Below, piece by piece: positions 12,401 through 23,959 of a stretch of 64,000 bases of DNA. The DNA comes from Coturnix japonica (lineage: Eukaryota; Chordata; Aves; Galliformes; Phasianidae). Position 1 is the first letter of the stretch, and every line of letters begins with the position of its first letter. The DNA is taken from NCBI RefSeq assembly GCF_001577835.2, contig NC_029536.1, forward strand, positions 3,596,001 through 3,660,000, read 5' to 3'. Position numbers and translations under genes: made by a program. Below the pieces are notes generated by a model. That model was not told the DNA's origin. It made no database searches and saw only the letters and a list, made by a program, of their open reading frames with translations.

Positions 12401-15400
12401 AAGCAATTAGATCAGCCATGTCCAAAAGTTCAGCCAACCCAGAACCCCAGTTGGGATTTTCCTTCCAATCTGAGTAGTAGTTCAGTATGGGAGAAAACAA
12501 CAGTTTTATAGCAGGGTTGGGAGTCTGCTAAGGAAGTACCCATTCTACCTATAAAACACAGTATCAGCAACTAACACAAATGGCCCTTCCCAACCCAGAG
12601 GCTGTTTTCAGCAGCCTGAGAAACAAACAGCCACCATCTCTGGTCAGATGCACCACCTTAGGCCCATTATCACAAAAAGAAAGGGAAAGACTGTACACAC
12701 CTCTCGGATGGCACCATCACAAACCCTTATCACATTAAGGAATGTTGGCATGACCTGGGGCAGGAACTGCACACACTTCAGTCCAAGGGATTTGAAAATA
12801 AAGGTGATGGCCTGAACCACCATAGTGTGGTGCTGGGACAAGGACTGGTCTCGGAAAATTCTCATCAATGCCACCATAGAGACAGCTGGATAGAATTCAT
12901 CCAGAGGGAGGTTTCCCATGTTCACCAGCATCTCACTGGTACTGTAGTCCGCTAGGAGAAAGAAGACAATGTCATAAGCTATATATTAAATGTTTTTCAA
13001 TACTAGATCAGTTCAAGAGCACCTTAAACTTGTACAGTAATAATTTGCTCAGAAGAGAAGATAAACTGGTAAGAAAAATAAACCAGCTAAAAAAAAACAA
13101 CCCACAGCTTGTTTGTATACTGAAGTTCTTTGTATATTCACTTGGAAGAGAAACCAGAACAGATGTTTCTCCAGATGCTTACAAGAATCCTGGCTAGATT
13201 TGGACTCCGAGAGGCTGACAGCAGAAGCATCTCGTGACTGATCAATCATGCCAATGTTCACCTTGTGTTTATAGGGGTCCAAAGCACCCAGCAGCCCTAA
13301 TACACGAATAGCCTGATAAAAGAGAAACAAAGAAAACTGGTCAGAACTGCAGCACTAAGATAAAGGCTTATTATATAATAAGCCTTTATCTTTTATATAT
13401 ATATATATAATAATATAATATATTATATATATATTATATAATATATTATATATATTATATATATTATATTACATATATAATATATATATATATATATATT
13501 ATACATTAATCCAGGCTTGGAAAGGTGCTGAGGATTAAAGAAAGAAGATCTAGAACTAAAACAACTGCCTGTAGACAGCATAAGACCTTTCCATCCAACT
13601 GTTGGAGGCCATTTCACTGCTACATGTTTTCAGTCTCTTAATTCTGCTTACTGTCAGCCACAGCAATTATCTTTCACTTTCTGTTTTTTAATCTTTGTTC
13701 AGAGGCATTTGTTTCAAATTTGAAAAGCACTCTTCAAAAAGCTTTTGGAAAGAATAGTGAGAAAGCTTTGTGTTCGTACCTCTCTACGGGTGCCCTGGTT
13801 CTGCTCAGTCTTTAGGAAGTTCAGAAGCACCTCCAGTAAAGTTGGGTACTTCCTGTATGGCTCCACCACATAACCAGTGCTAGCCACAAGCTGACCCAGT
13901 GTCCAAAGAGCCACCTGGAATGATTAAATCCAGAAAAGATTCGTTTTGACCAGTGAACGTATTATGTCATGCAACAGAATTGGTGACTGAGTTAATTGCC
14001 TTTACTTGGAGACATAGTTCAAAAAGGCACCAAAACCAAGTCCATGAATTTCAAAGAAAACTACTTCACTTTTTCCTCCTTTTCCCTCTTTACCTTCAGA
14101 AATAACTGTCAAACACTTACTTGTCTTTTAGCAAGCAGGGAAGAGTCCTGTAGCATGTCCATGATTATAATGAAGAGTTCATCCACCCACTTCCTCATCT
14201 CCAACCCACTGACCTATTGAAAATTACATAAATATAAGTTGTTTGTCTAGCATCACCAGAAGCTTGACAACTGACAAACATGAAGAAGAGATATGTGCAA
14301 TTTCCCTACCTGAGCAAGTTCCCCTATGGTAGCTAGAACATTGTTAATCACCCCTGGGTTTGGATCTGGATCAGGATCTTTCAGTTTCACAATCAGTGCC
14401 TGGGAGGTGACAGGAACAGATTACAATGTGTTGAAAAGACTTCTTGCGGTACATTAAATATTCAAAGTGTTCTTTTCTTTCTTTTCCACCTAAAGTTCCT
14501 CAGAGGCTGAACTTGCATCACACTGAGCATTTGAACAGTAAATTAAAACTTGGTGTCACAAATTTTATGCAAAATCCAGAATCACATTATGCACAATATA
14601 TGTGCATTATTACCCTGGGTAACATCCACATCAATCTGATTTTCTACTGCTATGATGAAGTGAAAGAAAAGCAGCTTCTGCTCAAGGTAGGGGTTGTACA
14701 CCCACTTGCTTTATCATTTCTCTCCGAAGTCAACACAAAACGTGTGTGAAGGAAGCAGACAGAGAGAGAGACTGACTGTACCTTAAGGATAGGCTCCATA
14801 TATGGACGAATGAGGCGTGGAGCGTTAGAAACCAAATGACCCAACATCCTGGCACTTTGCTCTTTAATCCTACCAACACCACTGTGTTCCAGTTCTGTTA
14901 GAATCTGTGGAAAAGACAATTGAAAGCATGAGAAATAAGAAAACAAAAGTTAGATACAAACTCTTCAGATTTCTCTCCTATCCAATGACACCAAAAGAAA
15001 AAAAAGAGCCTCAGCACTTTTAAATGGTATTCTACATTTGCACTCCATCCAAATTGTTAATTAGAATACATGTCTTCAAAACAAATACACTTGTGTGGAG
15101 CAGTGCCACTCATTCGCCTAGAAGTTATGCAGAACATTCTTCCTCAATACACTTGGAAAGCACTCCAGCAAGATAAACACAGAGCAAAATGGTGACTACT
15201 ATCCTCTCCTACTAAACACATTCCTAGAGCTCCATTCCAAACACGCATCAGTAAGAAAGACTTGCTGAAACATAAGCTGGATGATTAATACATTCACTCA
15301 CTCTCCCTTACTCTCACTGCAGACAGGTAGCCCAGTTCCTTATCACCATCTTAATCTCAATTACCAAACACTCTGCAGGTACCCCTCTTCATTACCTGGA

Positions 15401-18400
15401 TTAACATCTTGCGCAGGAAAGGCATGACAAAGGCAGGGTTCATGCTGCTCAGGCGACCCACAGTACAGATGGCCAGCTCTCGGATTTCAAATACTTGATC
15501 ATTCAGGGCCACAAAAAGAGCTTGCAAGTTTTCTGCTTGGGCAAGGTGAGCATCAAATCGCTCATCCAGAGATGCCAACACACAGAAACGTATATCAGGG
15601 TCTGCAAGAACACATTTGTTTTTCTTTAAATGCAGTAAGCTCCTGTTTTTATTATTACCCTTACTCACAACTGGCCTCTAAATTCTTCAGAACCCCAATA
15701 AAAAAATAAATAAAAGCTAAGTTCTTTCCCAGAATGAAACACTACCTCAGCATTTTACCCATGAGAAACAAGCTAGGTCAGCCCAACAGATTCACTGCTG
15801 CCCAGTACTGCACCAATACCCAAATTAGTACAGTGTCAATCTCTCACACCTATAAGCAGCACATCTGGAGACTGTGTGCAGAAAATAACTCATCTCAGCA
15901 TTTCGCCTGTAAATCTGACATCTAAAGTTAATGGCAAGCATGTTCAGACCTTACATCAACATACGGTAGGAGAAACCTTCTCAGTGAGTGCCACACTAAC
16001 CTGGGTCTGTTATTCCAACCACAAGCAGTTTGCTGAGAACATCAGCCACAACCTGCACTGCTGTCTGGCTGACCACATGGGCATGGCCACTGATCAAGTG
16101 GATGGAAGGCGTGAGCAAGCGAGAGCAAGTGCGGGCTGCTTCCATCCGTATCTCCTTGTGCTCACTGTTCAGAAAGTGGTCTGCACAATGCCGGACAAAC
16201 TGAGTCAGAGAGTGCCCTAGAAAGAAAAAGACAGGAACTTAACACAAGTTCACACCTTAATTACTGGTCTTACTGGGTAACAGGAGTTTAAGGAAGCCTT
16301 TTGCTTTCTAATTCCATAGCTTACCTTCAAACTCAAAGCTGCCCAGTGTACGTAGGGCAAGTGTGATGCTACCCACATCACTGGCCTCCGGGATGTTGGT
16401 GAGGCTAGGGGAGGCCAGTTGGTGGGCAAGACCTTTTGGCATGCCTGGATGTCGCAGAGGCTTGTGCATTAAAACAAGGGAAAGCATTTTCAGCAGCCCA
16501 TCCTGGATATCCTTCTTTAGCTGGGGGATTTGACGACTCAAGTCATACAGCACAGCAGTTAGAGCAGGGCTGATGGAAAAAAGCAGGCAGACAGCCATTA
16601 TGTCAGCATACATTGATATAAACTTCAGTGATTCATCTTACTTTTGCCTCTTACACACAAAGGCAAATAAATTCAGCTCCAAGTGGTAACATTATTCTAA
16701 GCAGCTTCATGCTGCCAGAATGCTTCCTCTCTATCTTCCCATATTAGTAACTTCATGAGCTATGAAATTTCCAATTGAGGAGAAACCAGAAGCAAACATT
16801 CATCGTCCTCCTTCCTGCCATCGTGATATGGCAGAAATCTACTATTCTTCAGAGGCTTTCTAAACTTCTGTGGGCTGCTGCCAAATAGCAGTGGGAAGTA
16901 AAGGAGATTGCCTTTGAATTCACTAGTTTATCGAAAAACAAAAAGATTTATTTACAGAGACCAATGCTCTTAAGTAATTCAAAAGACACATAATATTACT
17001 CTTCTGAATGAACACTACAAACCATTTAAAGAAATAATCTTCCTTCAGAACCAGAACACTTTCAAAATCAGCTTCTGCATGGGCAACAATGCCATCCAGT
17101 GGCTAATAGAAGAAAGTGCTCCTGTGCCTCATACTTACCTCAGACCCACGGCCAGCATAGGTTCCAGAAGCTCTTTAATGTCCTGCTGGATACTTGGTCC
17201 CATGGCTCGTGCCAACATACTAATGCAGGTGAAGACTGTAGCATCAACCTGCACAGACTTCTGCCTCCTGGAAAGAGAACACACAGTAGTTAATCAATAT
17301 GAGCTGCTATTTTTCAAACATTTTTTCCTCATCTCATCAGTTTCTTCCTCTAACTTCAGCATACTTACTTGTGAGCAAAGTCCTTTGGTGGAAGAGCTGC
17401 TTTTATTATTTCAAGGACTTTTGGCAGATAAGCTTGAAACTCAGATCTGACAGCCACAGAAAGCAAACCCAAGGCCTGGAAGGCTGCTGTTCTCTCCTTC
17501 TCCTTCTTCACGCAGCTGAGAACATGGTTCATGGTGTCTGGAAGATACTGATCAGCTGCCCACAAGAGAGAACAAGATTGGAAGTCCTTTAGGCTTATAC
17601 AGTTGCAGCAAATTTGTAACTATGTATTTACAGGTAGAAAATTAGGGTAAGGACCCTGCAACATAAAATTCGCTGGTCTAGGTGGGGGCAAACATGTCAC
17701 TACATAATAAAACTCCCACAGCCTCAAAGGCTTTTTCTTCTTTTGAAAAATAAGTTCCACAGAAATGAAAGAGCTACTAGAGAACACTGCAACAGGTGGC
17801 CCAAGACACTGCCTAGGGATTATATACATGAACCTGAAACAAGTACCTCATTTTATAGTGATTGATTGGAAACTTAATGGTGATTTTCCAACCTACTTGG
17901 ATCAGTTTGATGACATGCCTACAACTCACATATTCTTCTAAGCTTGCTTGACAAATCAGCTGAACCGCAGCAGCAGCTACTTCTCACTTTACGTTCAGAT
18001 TTACTGGCAAAAAGACAATTTAATACTGCTCACAGTATTAAAGTCACACTCATTGTGATCAAGAGAACAGAGCTCAGCCCTAAACGTGACACACAAATAC
18101 AAAAAATAAATGAAGTTCTACTTCTTAAGGTATTGATTACAGAACTGAGAGAACAGCTTACTATAAACCATTTTCTTCCTCAGACCAACACACCAATATC
18201 AGATGTCAAGTCATATTTACCCAGAAAAAAAGGCTGTCCTCCCACCACTCGCATGGAGGATTTTGCCTGCTCGTCTCCCAAGCACCACATTTCTACTTCT
18301 GCATTGTCTGCACAAACTCATCTGGGTAACTTCAAGTACAATTTCATTTCTAATATTTAGCTGTTTGTCTCCTCACCTGTGAACGCTGAAGGACGAAAAG

Positions 18401-21400
18401 CTGCCAGCCGTGGTAGGAGATTGAGAACTGTCATCTGGATCAAAGAGTTTTTGCTGGTTCTGCACTTAAGAACCCACTGGCACACCTGAAAGGATATGGA
18501 TTGGGCTCTGAAGGATGGCTATTGGTAGTAAGGCAAGACTGCTTATTACCTGGGTACCTTAAGGCATCTATTGACATTTGGCTTCAGAGCCCATCAGGAA
18601 GACAGATAATGAACAAATTAAACCACTGCTCCAACAGAGAGAGTTACACATCACTGCACTCTTACACAGAACTACTGAGTTTTGATGCCCCAATTCAGCA
18701 TTAGGCAGTATTGTCTGCCTAATAAGGACACAGAGGTCCATAACATTCAAGAGGCTGTGTTGTGAATTTGGAAAGGCAAGACTGAACACTTACCTGATCA
18801 AACTTCTCTTCCATTAGATCCCTGCAGCATCGACTTTCTACCAATGTAGACTTTGCTGGCACAGGTGAAGTTGCAAAACCCATGATTCCTTGGTGGGCGT
18901 TGTAACCCAGAAGACCAGCCAAAGCATTTGACTGAGAAGGCTGAAGAGACTGGAAGCTAGTGAAGGGAGTGATGTGGCGAGGTTTGGTACTAAAGCCCAT
19001 CAGGTCTTTGCAATACTTGTCATGCACAAGCTGCTGCTGAGTGATCTCCTCCATCTCCTCTCTAAGGCGCTGGATAAAGGAGAAAAGCACATTTGAAAGA
19101 AAAGTAGGTGACCAGAAGATAACCAGTCCAGTGCTATCTAAATCTCCTAAGCAGTATGTTGTATCATTGATATCCAAATGGCTGGAAGACATCGACTAAG
19201 CTAAATTCAGCAAAAAATATTTGGGTATCTAATTTGAAACAAAAGAGACTGCACTCTGTATAACTCTTTTCTATCATAATTAATTCAATTAATAGCACTT
19301 TCCATCAGAGCTTGATACCTATTCAGCCCAAACTTGTCTTTTCTCTGACACTATCTAACTTGAAACAACCAATGCTCTGATCCATGTTCAGATCAATCCA
19401 TTTCAAACACAGTGGTTTATTTTCACAGGTTGCTGAGCTGCAACCCAGTGTCAATCAATAGATTGGTAGCCAAAAGCCACAGTCCCCATCATGCTCATTT
19501 GCTCACCTCTCCCTCCATACTGCTGATCCTCACAAGCTCATTGAGGATCAATAAGGCACCATGGATTCGGTCATCACGGTTCATTCCTTTCTCCTTGGCC
19601 AAAGTTTCATCAAAACCCTTCTCAGCCTCTTCATATGTATGCTTGGGGAAAAGGAAAAAAAATTAATCTCAGTGATCATAACAGAGGTAAAGCCAGTGGA
19701 AAAACAGTAATTCATACTGCTAGCCAAAAATCATCTCCAAGTTGTAGAATCTGCTGCAGAATATTCTCTACAGCACTAATCAAACAGCCATGGTACAAAC
19801 TTGATCCATAGCTGCACCACGTTTTTGAGCACAAGGAAGCAGAGTTCACAATATTTAGCTGCGCTACCCAAATTGTGATTGATACTAGGAAGCCTTAACC
19901 CAAGTGACAACAGCAGCAAAGCTGAACTTCAGACAAAGCTTAACTCTTCTAAAACAGCTGTTCCAAAATAAAGTGATTTTCTTACTCTGTACCACTGAGG
20001 TTTCTGCATTTCTTTTGGTTCCCGCTGAGTGGTGAGGATAAGGCAGGCTCTTAAGGCAGAAACAGCTCCTTCTCGAATGGCCTGTTTGGGATCCCACACA
20101 GCCACAAAAATATTGTCAAAGAACGGCTGTACTTGTTGAAAGAAGAAGGTAGGCACACTGATTGCCAACTCACGCAGTACAAGAACCTGGAGGTGGGGAA
20201 AGAAACAGTAAATCTGTGAAAATGAGCACCCATACACAAACCTCAATACCTAGAATGCAGCATCCTTTATTTAAACTGTTAGTGCCCAGGAGCCTGAGCT
20301 GTAACCAGTTCTGTCCACATTTACGGATCACAGCATAAGGGCGTCTTCAACCTTGTTTAGTCACAAGGAATTCATAAGGTAGAGGTAAGGAAACACTGAA
20401 TCTGTTACAAGAGCATCACAGATCCTTACACTTGCACAGCTTTTCCCAGCTTTCTGAGAACCTCTCCTATCACTATTAAACCAAACCATCCCACTCCAAG
20501 ACAGGTGAAAACAAAAAAATAAATAAATAAGAATCACTTACAGCTGCGTGTCTTCGACCTTCATTCCTGTCAGCCCCCAGCCATTCCAGAGCACGTTTCA
20601 CCTCAAACTCCACATACTCAGCTGTGAAGGTGTCACCAGCCATTGCAAGCCGTCCGATAGCCTTGGAGGCCATTTCCATTACAACTGGGTCATTGGATGG
20701 CAAAAGGTTCCTCAGATAGTTTGCAAACCTGCCAATACGGGTGGCGTTACCTCCTTCAACACCAATGAGGCTGGCTGTAGAGAAAAGGAGAAGTGCTGTA
20801 GGTTCTCCCTAAGGATCAGTGGAGCAGACAGCAGCTAATCCCTAATTTGGAATTAGTATCCCCTATCCAAGCCAGTACCTTTCAACAGCACTAAAGTCAC
20901 AGACACAATTTTAAAGCAATACTGTCAGCTTAAAAATCAGATGTTGTCAAGAACAATTTCTCTAGCTATGAGGCTTCCGCTGTCTCCAGACTTGTTGGGA
21001 TTGGATGATTATGTCTGTGAAGGTAACCCATAGGCAACCCCTATTTGGTAGTTAGAGAAGTAATTGCTACAATACAAGCTACTCATCCAGAAAGCAAAGT
21101 ATTTATACAAGCTGATTTTCTTAACAATTAAAATACAGGCAGCTCTGCCACATCACAGAAAGCACAACCAGAGCAACTGATGGAGCACCTGATCAGAATT
21201 AAGGCAAAAGCTACATGAGTCTCTCCCCTGGATGAGCAGGGCTGCCAACCACTATATCAGAGAGCACAGATTGTTCTGTTGAGCTCAGGAACAGAATTTT
21301 CATGTGCTCAGCACTCACTCATGTTTGATGTTTGACTCCCAGAAGAGCTCACTGCCCATTAAGCACCAGGTTTTCAGCCACTCTCAGCACTCAGCAGCTC

Positions 21401-22163
21401 CCACGCTGACACTAACAGGCAGAATTTCTGAGCCCAGCAGCAAGCACACACCCAGCGTACTGAGCAGTTGGACATAAGGCTCTGACTGCACAAGTTCATT
21501 CGTTTGGAAAATCTGTCCCAATTGATCAAGTACCTGAAGAGAAAACTCAAAGGCATAAAACACTTTTACTCACCTATAGCCAAAATGCCACCCTTCCTTT
21601 CATTTGCATCAGAGCTAGAGACCAGTTCAAAAATGTGATGGTTCAGCTGATCATAAAACCTGGTGGACTCCTCCTGGCTCATCTGTAACAGGAAAAGATT
21701 CATATAGGCCTTCAGCATTCTCCCTTCTCTTGCTATTTCCAAAACCTCCATAGAGACAATGCTCCTTAGGCTACACTAATAGAAAGAAATTAAATCAACC
21801 ACACATTATAAACAGTTTCTCTTCTTTATGCCCTTGACCTGTTGAGTTTATTTATCCTGGTGCTTGACCATCCATTGCTCACCTCACCTCTCCTACATGC
21901 TTGGACAAAGGTAAGCTCCATGTTATGCCCCACCTCCTCACTAATAACAGTTTCTATGTTCCAAAAACACCCATCCCCAGAGTACCCAGCCAGTGCCCTA
22001 TGCTCATTTGATAGACAGATCATTCGTTTTTTGCAGCACTCACTTCACGGAGCTCCATGGTGACATAATGCTGCAGGTCCTTGGCAGCTTTTGCCCTTGT
22101 TTCTTCACTGCGACTCTTCAAGCCATTGGCAAATTGTTGGAGAATAGACACAGTGCCTGACAT
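6439..22163 (-). CDS. MTOR: MTOR serine/threonine kinase, N-terminal half (coding exons 2-28)
   Basis: Catalytic core of mTORC1/mTORC2. Coding exons on the minus strand, N-terminus first: 22044-22163, 21574-21682, 20542-20774, 19986-20186, 19507-19641, 18794-19069, 18377-18485, 17369-17555, 17139-17267, 16325-16569, 16001-16216, 15396-15601, 14782-14904, 14310-14399, 14121-14213, 13780-13914, 13183-13312, 12701-12951, 11359-11445, 10824-10991, 10448-10560, 9904-10066, 9560-9652, 8890-9036, 7961-8103, 6721-6883, 6439-6584. All phases join and total 4211 nt (1403 codons + 2). The product is nearly identical to human mTOR through ...PAILESLI, covering the HEAT repeats and the first FAT residues ([16 protein letters not shown]). 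FRB and kinase exons lie left of the window. The start ATG (22161-22163, context GCACCATG) gives [14 protein letters not shown], about 14 residues shorter than human at the N-terminus. ANGPTL7 is nested antisense in intron 28. Confidence 0.97.
6884..7960 (-). other. MTOR: MTOR intron 26
   Basis: This is a 1077-bp intron between the exon ending ...YNPMA(R) and the exon starting with the rest of that Arg codon. It carries a homopurine A run near 6890-6908 beside the exon 27 acceptor. I see no other gene or repeat in it. Confidence 0.8.
11446..12700 (-). other. MTOR: MTOR intron 19 (largest in the HEAT region)
   Basis: This is a 1255-bp AT-rich intron between exons 12701-12951 and 11359-11445. 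I see no coding sequence, recognisable repeat family or RNA gene in it. The weak open frames on the plus strand here have no family resemblance. Confidence 0.75.
13357..13392. repeat. 36-bp perfect palindrome
   Basis: The arms are AAGATAAAGGCTTATTAT (13357-13374) and its exact reverse complement (13375-13392), with no spacer. The next outer pair (13356/13393) mismatches. It lies in MTOR intron 17, directly upstream in plus coordinates of an AT microsatellite, and could extrude as a hairpin or cruciform. Confidence 0.95.
13391..13505. repeat. (AT)n / TATA-rich microsatellite
   Basis: About 115 bp consist almost only of A and T with TATATA, ATAATA and TATTATATAT subrepeats, all within MTOR intron 17 (13313-13779). 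It is likely length-polymorphic and prone to assembly error. Confidence 0.95.
20775..21573 (-). other. MTOR: MTOR intron 3
   Basis: This is a 799-bp intron between the exon starting ATGAGCCAGG (21682, descending) and the exon encoding [15 protein letters not shown] see no gene or repeat in it. Confidence 0.75.
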
Positions 22164-22170
22164 GGTGCTG

Positions 22171-22191
22171 TTATGCCGGGGCTTGGGGCAT
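22171..22191 (-). promoter_or_regulatory. MTOR: Six-codon upstream ORF in the MTOR 5'UTR
   Basis: On the minus strand, exon 2 begins at 22197 after a CAG acceptor. An ATG at 22191-22189 opens MPQAPA and stops at TAA (22173-22171), 7 nt before the main ATG and in a different frame. Its start context (T at -3) is weak. It could dampen MTOR translation or allow reinitiation. The sequence is certain; the function is inferred. Confidence 0.6.
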
Positions 22192-23200
22192 CAAGTCCTG
22201 TAAGTTCTTCAGAGACACGGGATTTTTAGTACTTTCAGTTACTGAAATCTCTGAGCTTCTTAACTCTGCCCCTACAGCCTTTTTCTAACATATATCCCAT
22301 TGCATGCAAGGATGCTGTGCCAGACAGTACAAACAATACAGCCAACCATTACCTTCCCCAAGGCACTACAGCCTCATGATAAAACCACATCACACCATAA
22401 CATCTCCCACAGCCCACTTCCTCCCTGCTTCCTCCAGCACCAAAACACACTCTGGTAGCCCAGATGCACCAGGCTGCAAGACACACCACAGCCAAAGAGG
22501 CACCACAATAAGACAAAGTTTTACAGTCACCCCATAACAAGGCAGAGTCCTTCCCACCGGTGCCATGATGGCATCTGATTCCTCTGTGAGCATTTTTAAC
22601 CAAGTTTCTCCACAGAAATCCCCATGTTCTATGAACACTCGGTGCCTGGCAAGCATTACATTCCTCAGGAGGTATTTAGAGACGAGATGGCCACTTATAG
22701 CAACAGCAGTCACTGCAGTGGGATGTTTGCTATTGTAACACACATCAGAAGTCCCCCACAAGTGGGGCCTGATCTTGTTGATGGTTATTTTTTGAGGGGG
22801 AAGGGGGGGTGGGGGGGGTTGATAAAGAACATTTTAAAGGTTTCAAAGCATCAAATCACATAAACCCAAGCTGCCCACTTGACAGGAGGGCCCACAGCAC
22901 CACCACGCACCAAAGCTTCTATTTTTTTCCCCCCTATATCCCCACACAGCCACAAACCCTATGAAGAACACAATGCGAGGTGACCTCGGGCTTCTCAGGA
23001 CGAGGGGACCCTGTGAGGAGCCCCGTCACCAATGAGGGAGGCGACAGGCCCGAGCTCCAAGAGCCGGGAACGAGGGAAGGCTGAGGCGCCGGCCTGCGAG
23101 GAGGGAGGGCCGTGATGGCGGAACCGAGCAGGGAGCGAGGAGTGAAGGGATGGAGGGTGAAGGGAGGATGGATGAAGGGAGGCTCCCGAACGACACTCAC

Positions 23201-23270
23201 CTCCACCGCCAGCTCCCCCGCTCCGGGCCCCGGCAGCCTCCCCCGCGCCTACCGGACCGGCGAGACGCTA
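23201..23270 (-). promoter_or_regulatory. MTOR: MTOR noncoding exon 1 and promoter (start site approximate)
   Basis: Read on the minus strand, GC-rich sequence ends in ...GGTGGAG|GTGAGTG, a consensus donor at 23201/23200. It joins the exon 2 acceptor at 22198 (intron 1, 1003 bp). Two CCAAT boxes (23275-23279 and 23317-23321, 42 bp apart, same orientation) and a GC box near 23355 lie just upstream. No TATA box is visible. The transcription start is a guess from the CCAAT position. Confidence 0.6.
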
Positions 23271-23450
23271 TGGACCAATAGGCTGCTAGAGAATGTTTGA
23301 TAGGTACTGCATCCAGCCAATAGGAATAGGAGAAAAGGGAAGGGGCGCTCCTAGCCCCGCCTCCCCCGCTGAGGAGCCACCAGAGCGGCCGGCGGGGCGC
23401 TGCCAGGCGGTGACTGAGAGCGATGGCGGCGCGATGGGGCGATAACGAGT

Positions 23451-23512
23451 TGTGCTGAGCTGTGCTGTGCTGTGCTGAGCTGTGCTGTGCTGTGCTGTGT
23501 TGTGCTGTGTTG
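23451..23512. repeat. (TGTGC)n pentanucleotide microsatellite
   Basis: There are about twelve copies of TGTGC with TGAGC and TGTGT variants. The repeat sits between the MTOR and UBIAD1 first exons. The cysteine/leucine-rich open frame that starts here is a by-product of the repeat. Confidence 0.9.
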
Positions 23513-23884
23513 GTTCAGCTGCTGAGCAGCTCTAGGCCCGCCCGCAGCCGGCTGCTCCCCGAGAGGCCGAGCGTGTTGTTGTACGCGTGCGCCAACGCCC
23601 GGTGTGTGCCCGAAATGGGGCCGTGTGGGGCTGAGGGCGGGCGGGGCGGCTCTGAGCTCTCAGCTCTGAGCTCTGAGCTCTCATCAAACACTACGGCACC
23701 TACAGCGGGGATGGGAGGCGCCGCAGGGCAGCACTTAGTGCTTCCATCGCAGCCCGATGTGGCGCTACGTGTCGCCGTTGTGCCGCACGGAGCGGAACCC
23801 TCGGCTCGGGGCTGAGTGCCGGGGGGGGCGGTGCGTTGTTGCGTTGGTGCCCGTTGCCGTTCGGGTTCTACCTCAGGCCCGGCC

Positions 23885-23923
23885 ATGGCGGCGGTGCGGC
23901 CCGACCGACACTCCGGGCCCTGA
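23885..23923 (+). promoter_or_regulatory. UBIAD1: 12-codon uORF upstream of UBIAD1
   Basis: An ATG in strong context (GGCCATGG) opens MAAVRPDRHSGP and ends at TGA 23921-23923, 36 nt before the UBIAD1 start codon. A 'cttgcag' 15-20 nt upstream of the main ATG could act as a 3' splice site and remove the uORF, so its presence in mature mRNA is not certain. Confidence 0.45.
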
Positions 23924-23959
23924 CTCCTGGCCCTTGTCCTTGCAGGGAGCTGTGAGAGC

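Noticed and set aside
23462-23815. Cys/Leu-rich 117-codon open frame
   Set aside because: It starts inside the TGTGC microsatellite and continues through promoter DNA between MTOR and UBIAD1.
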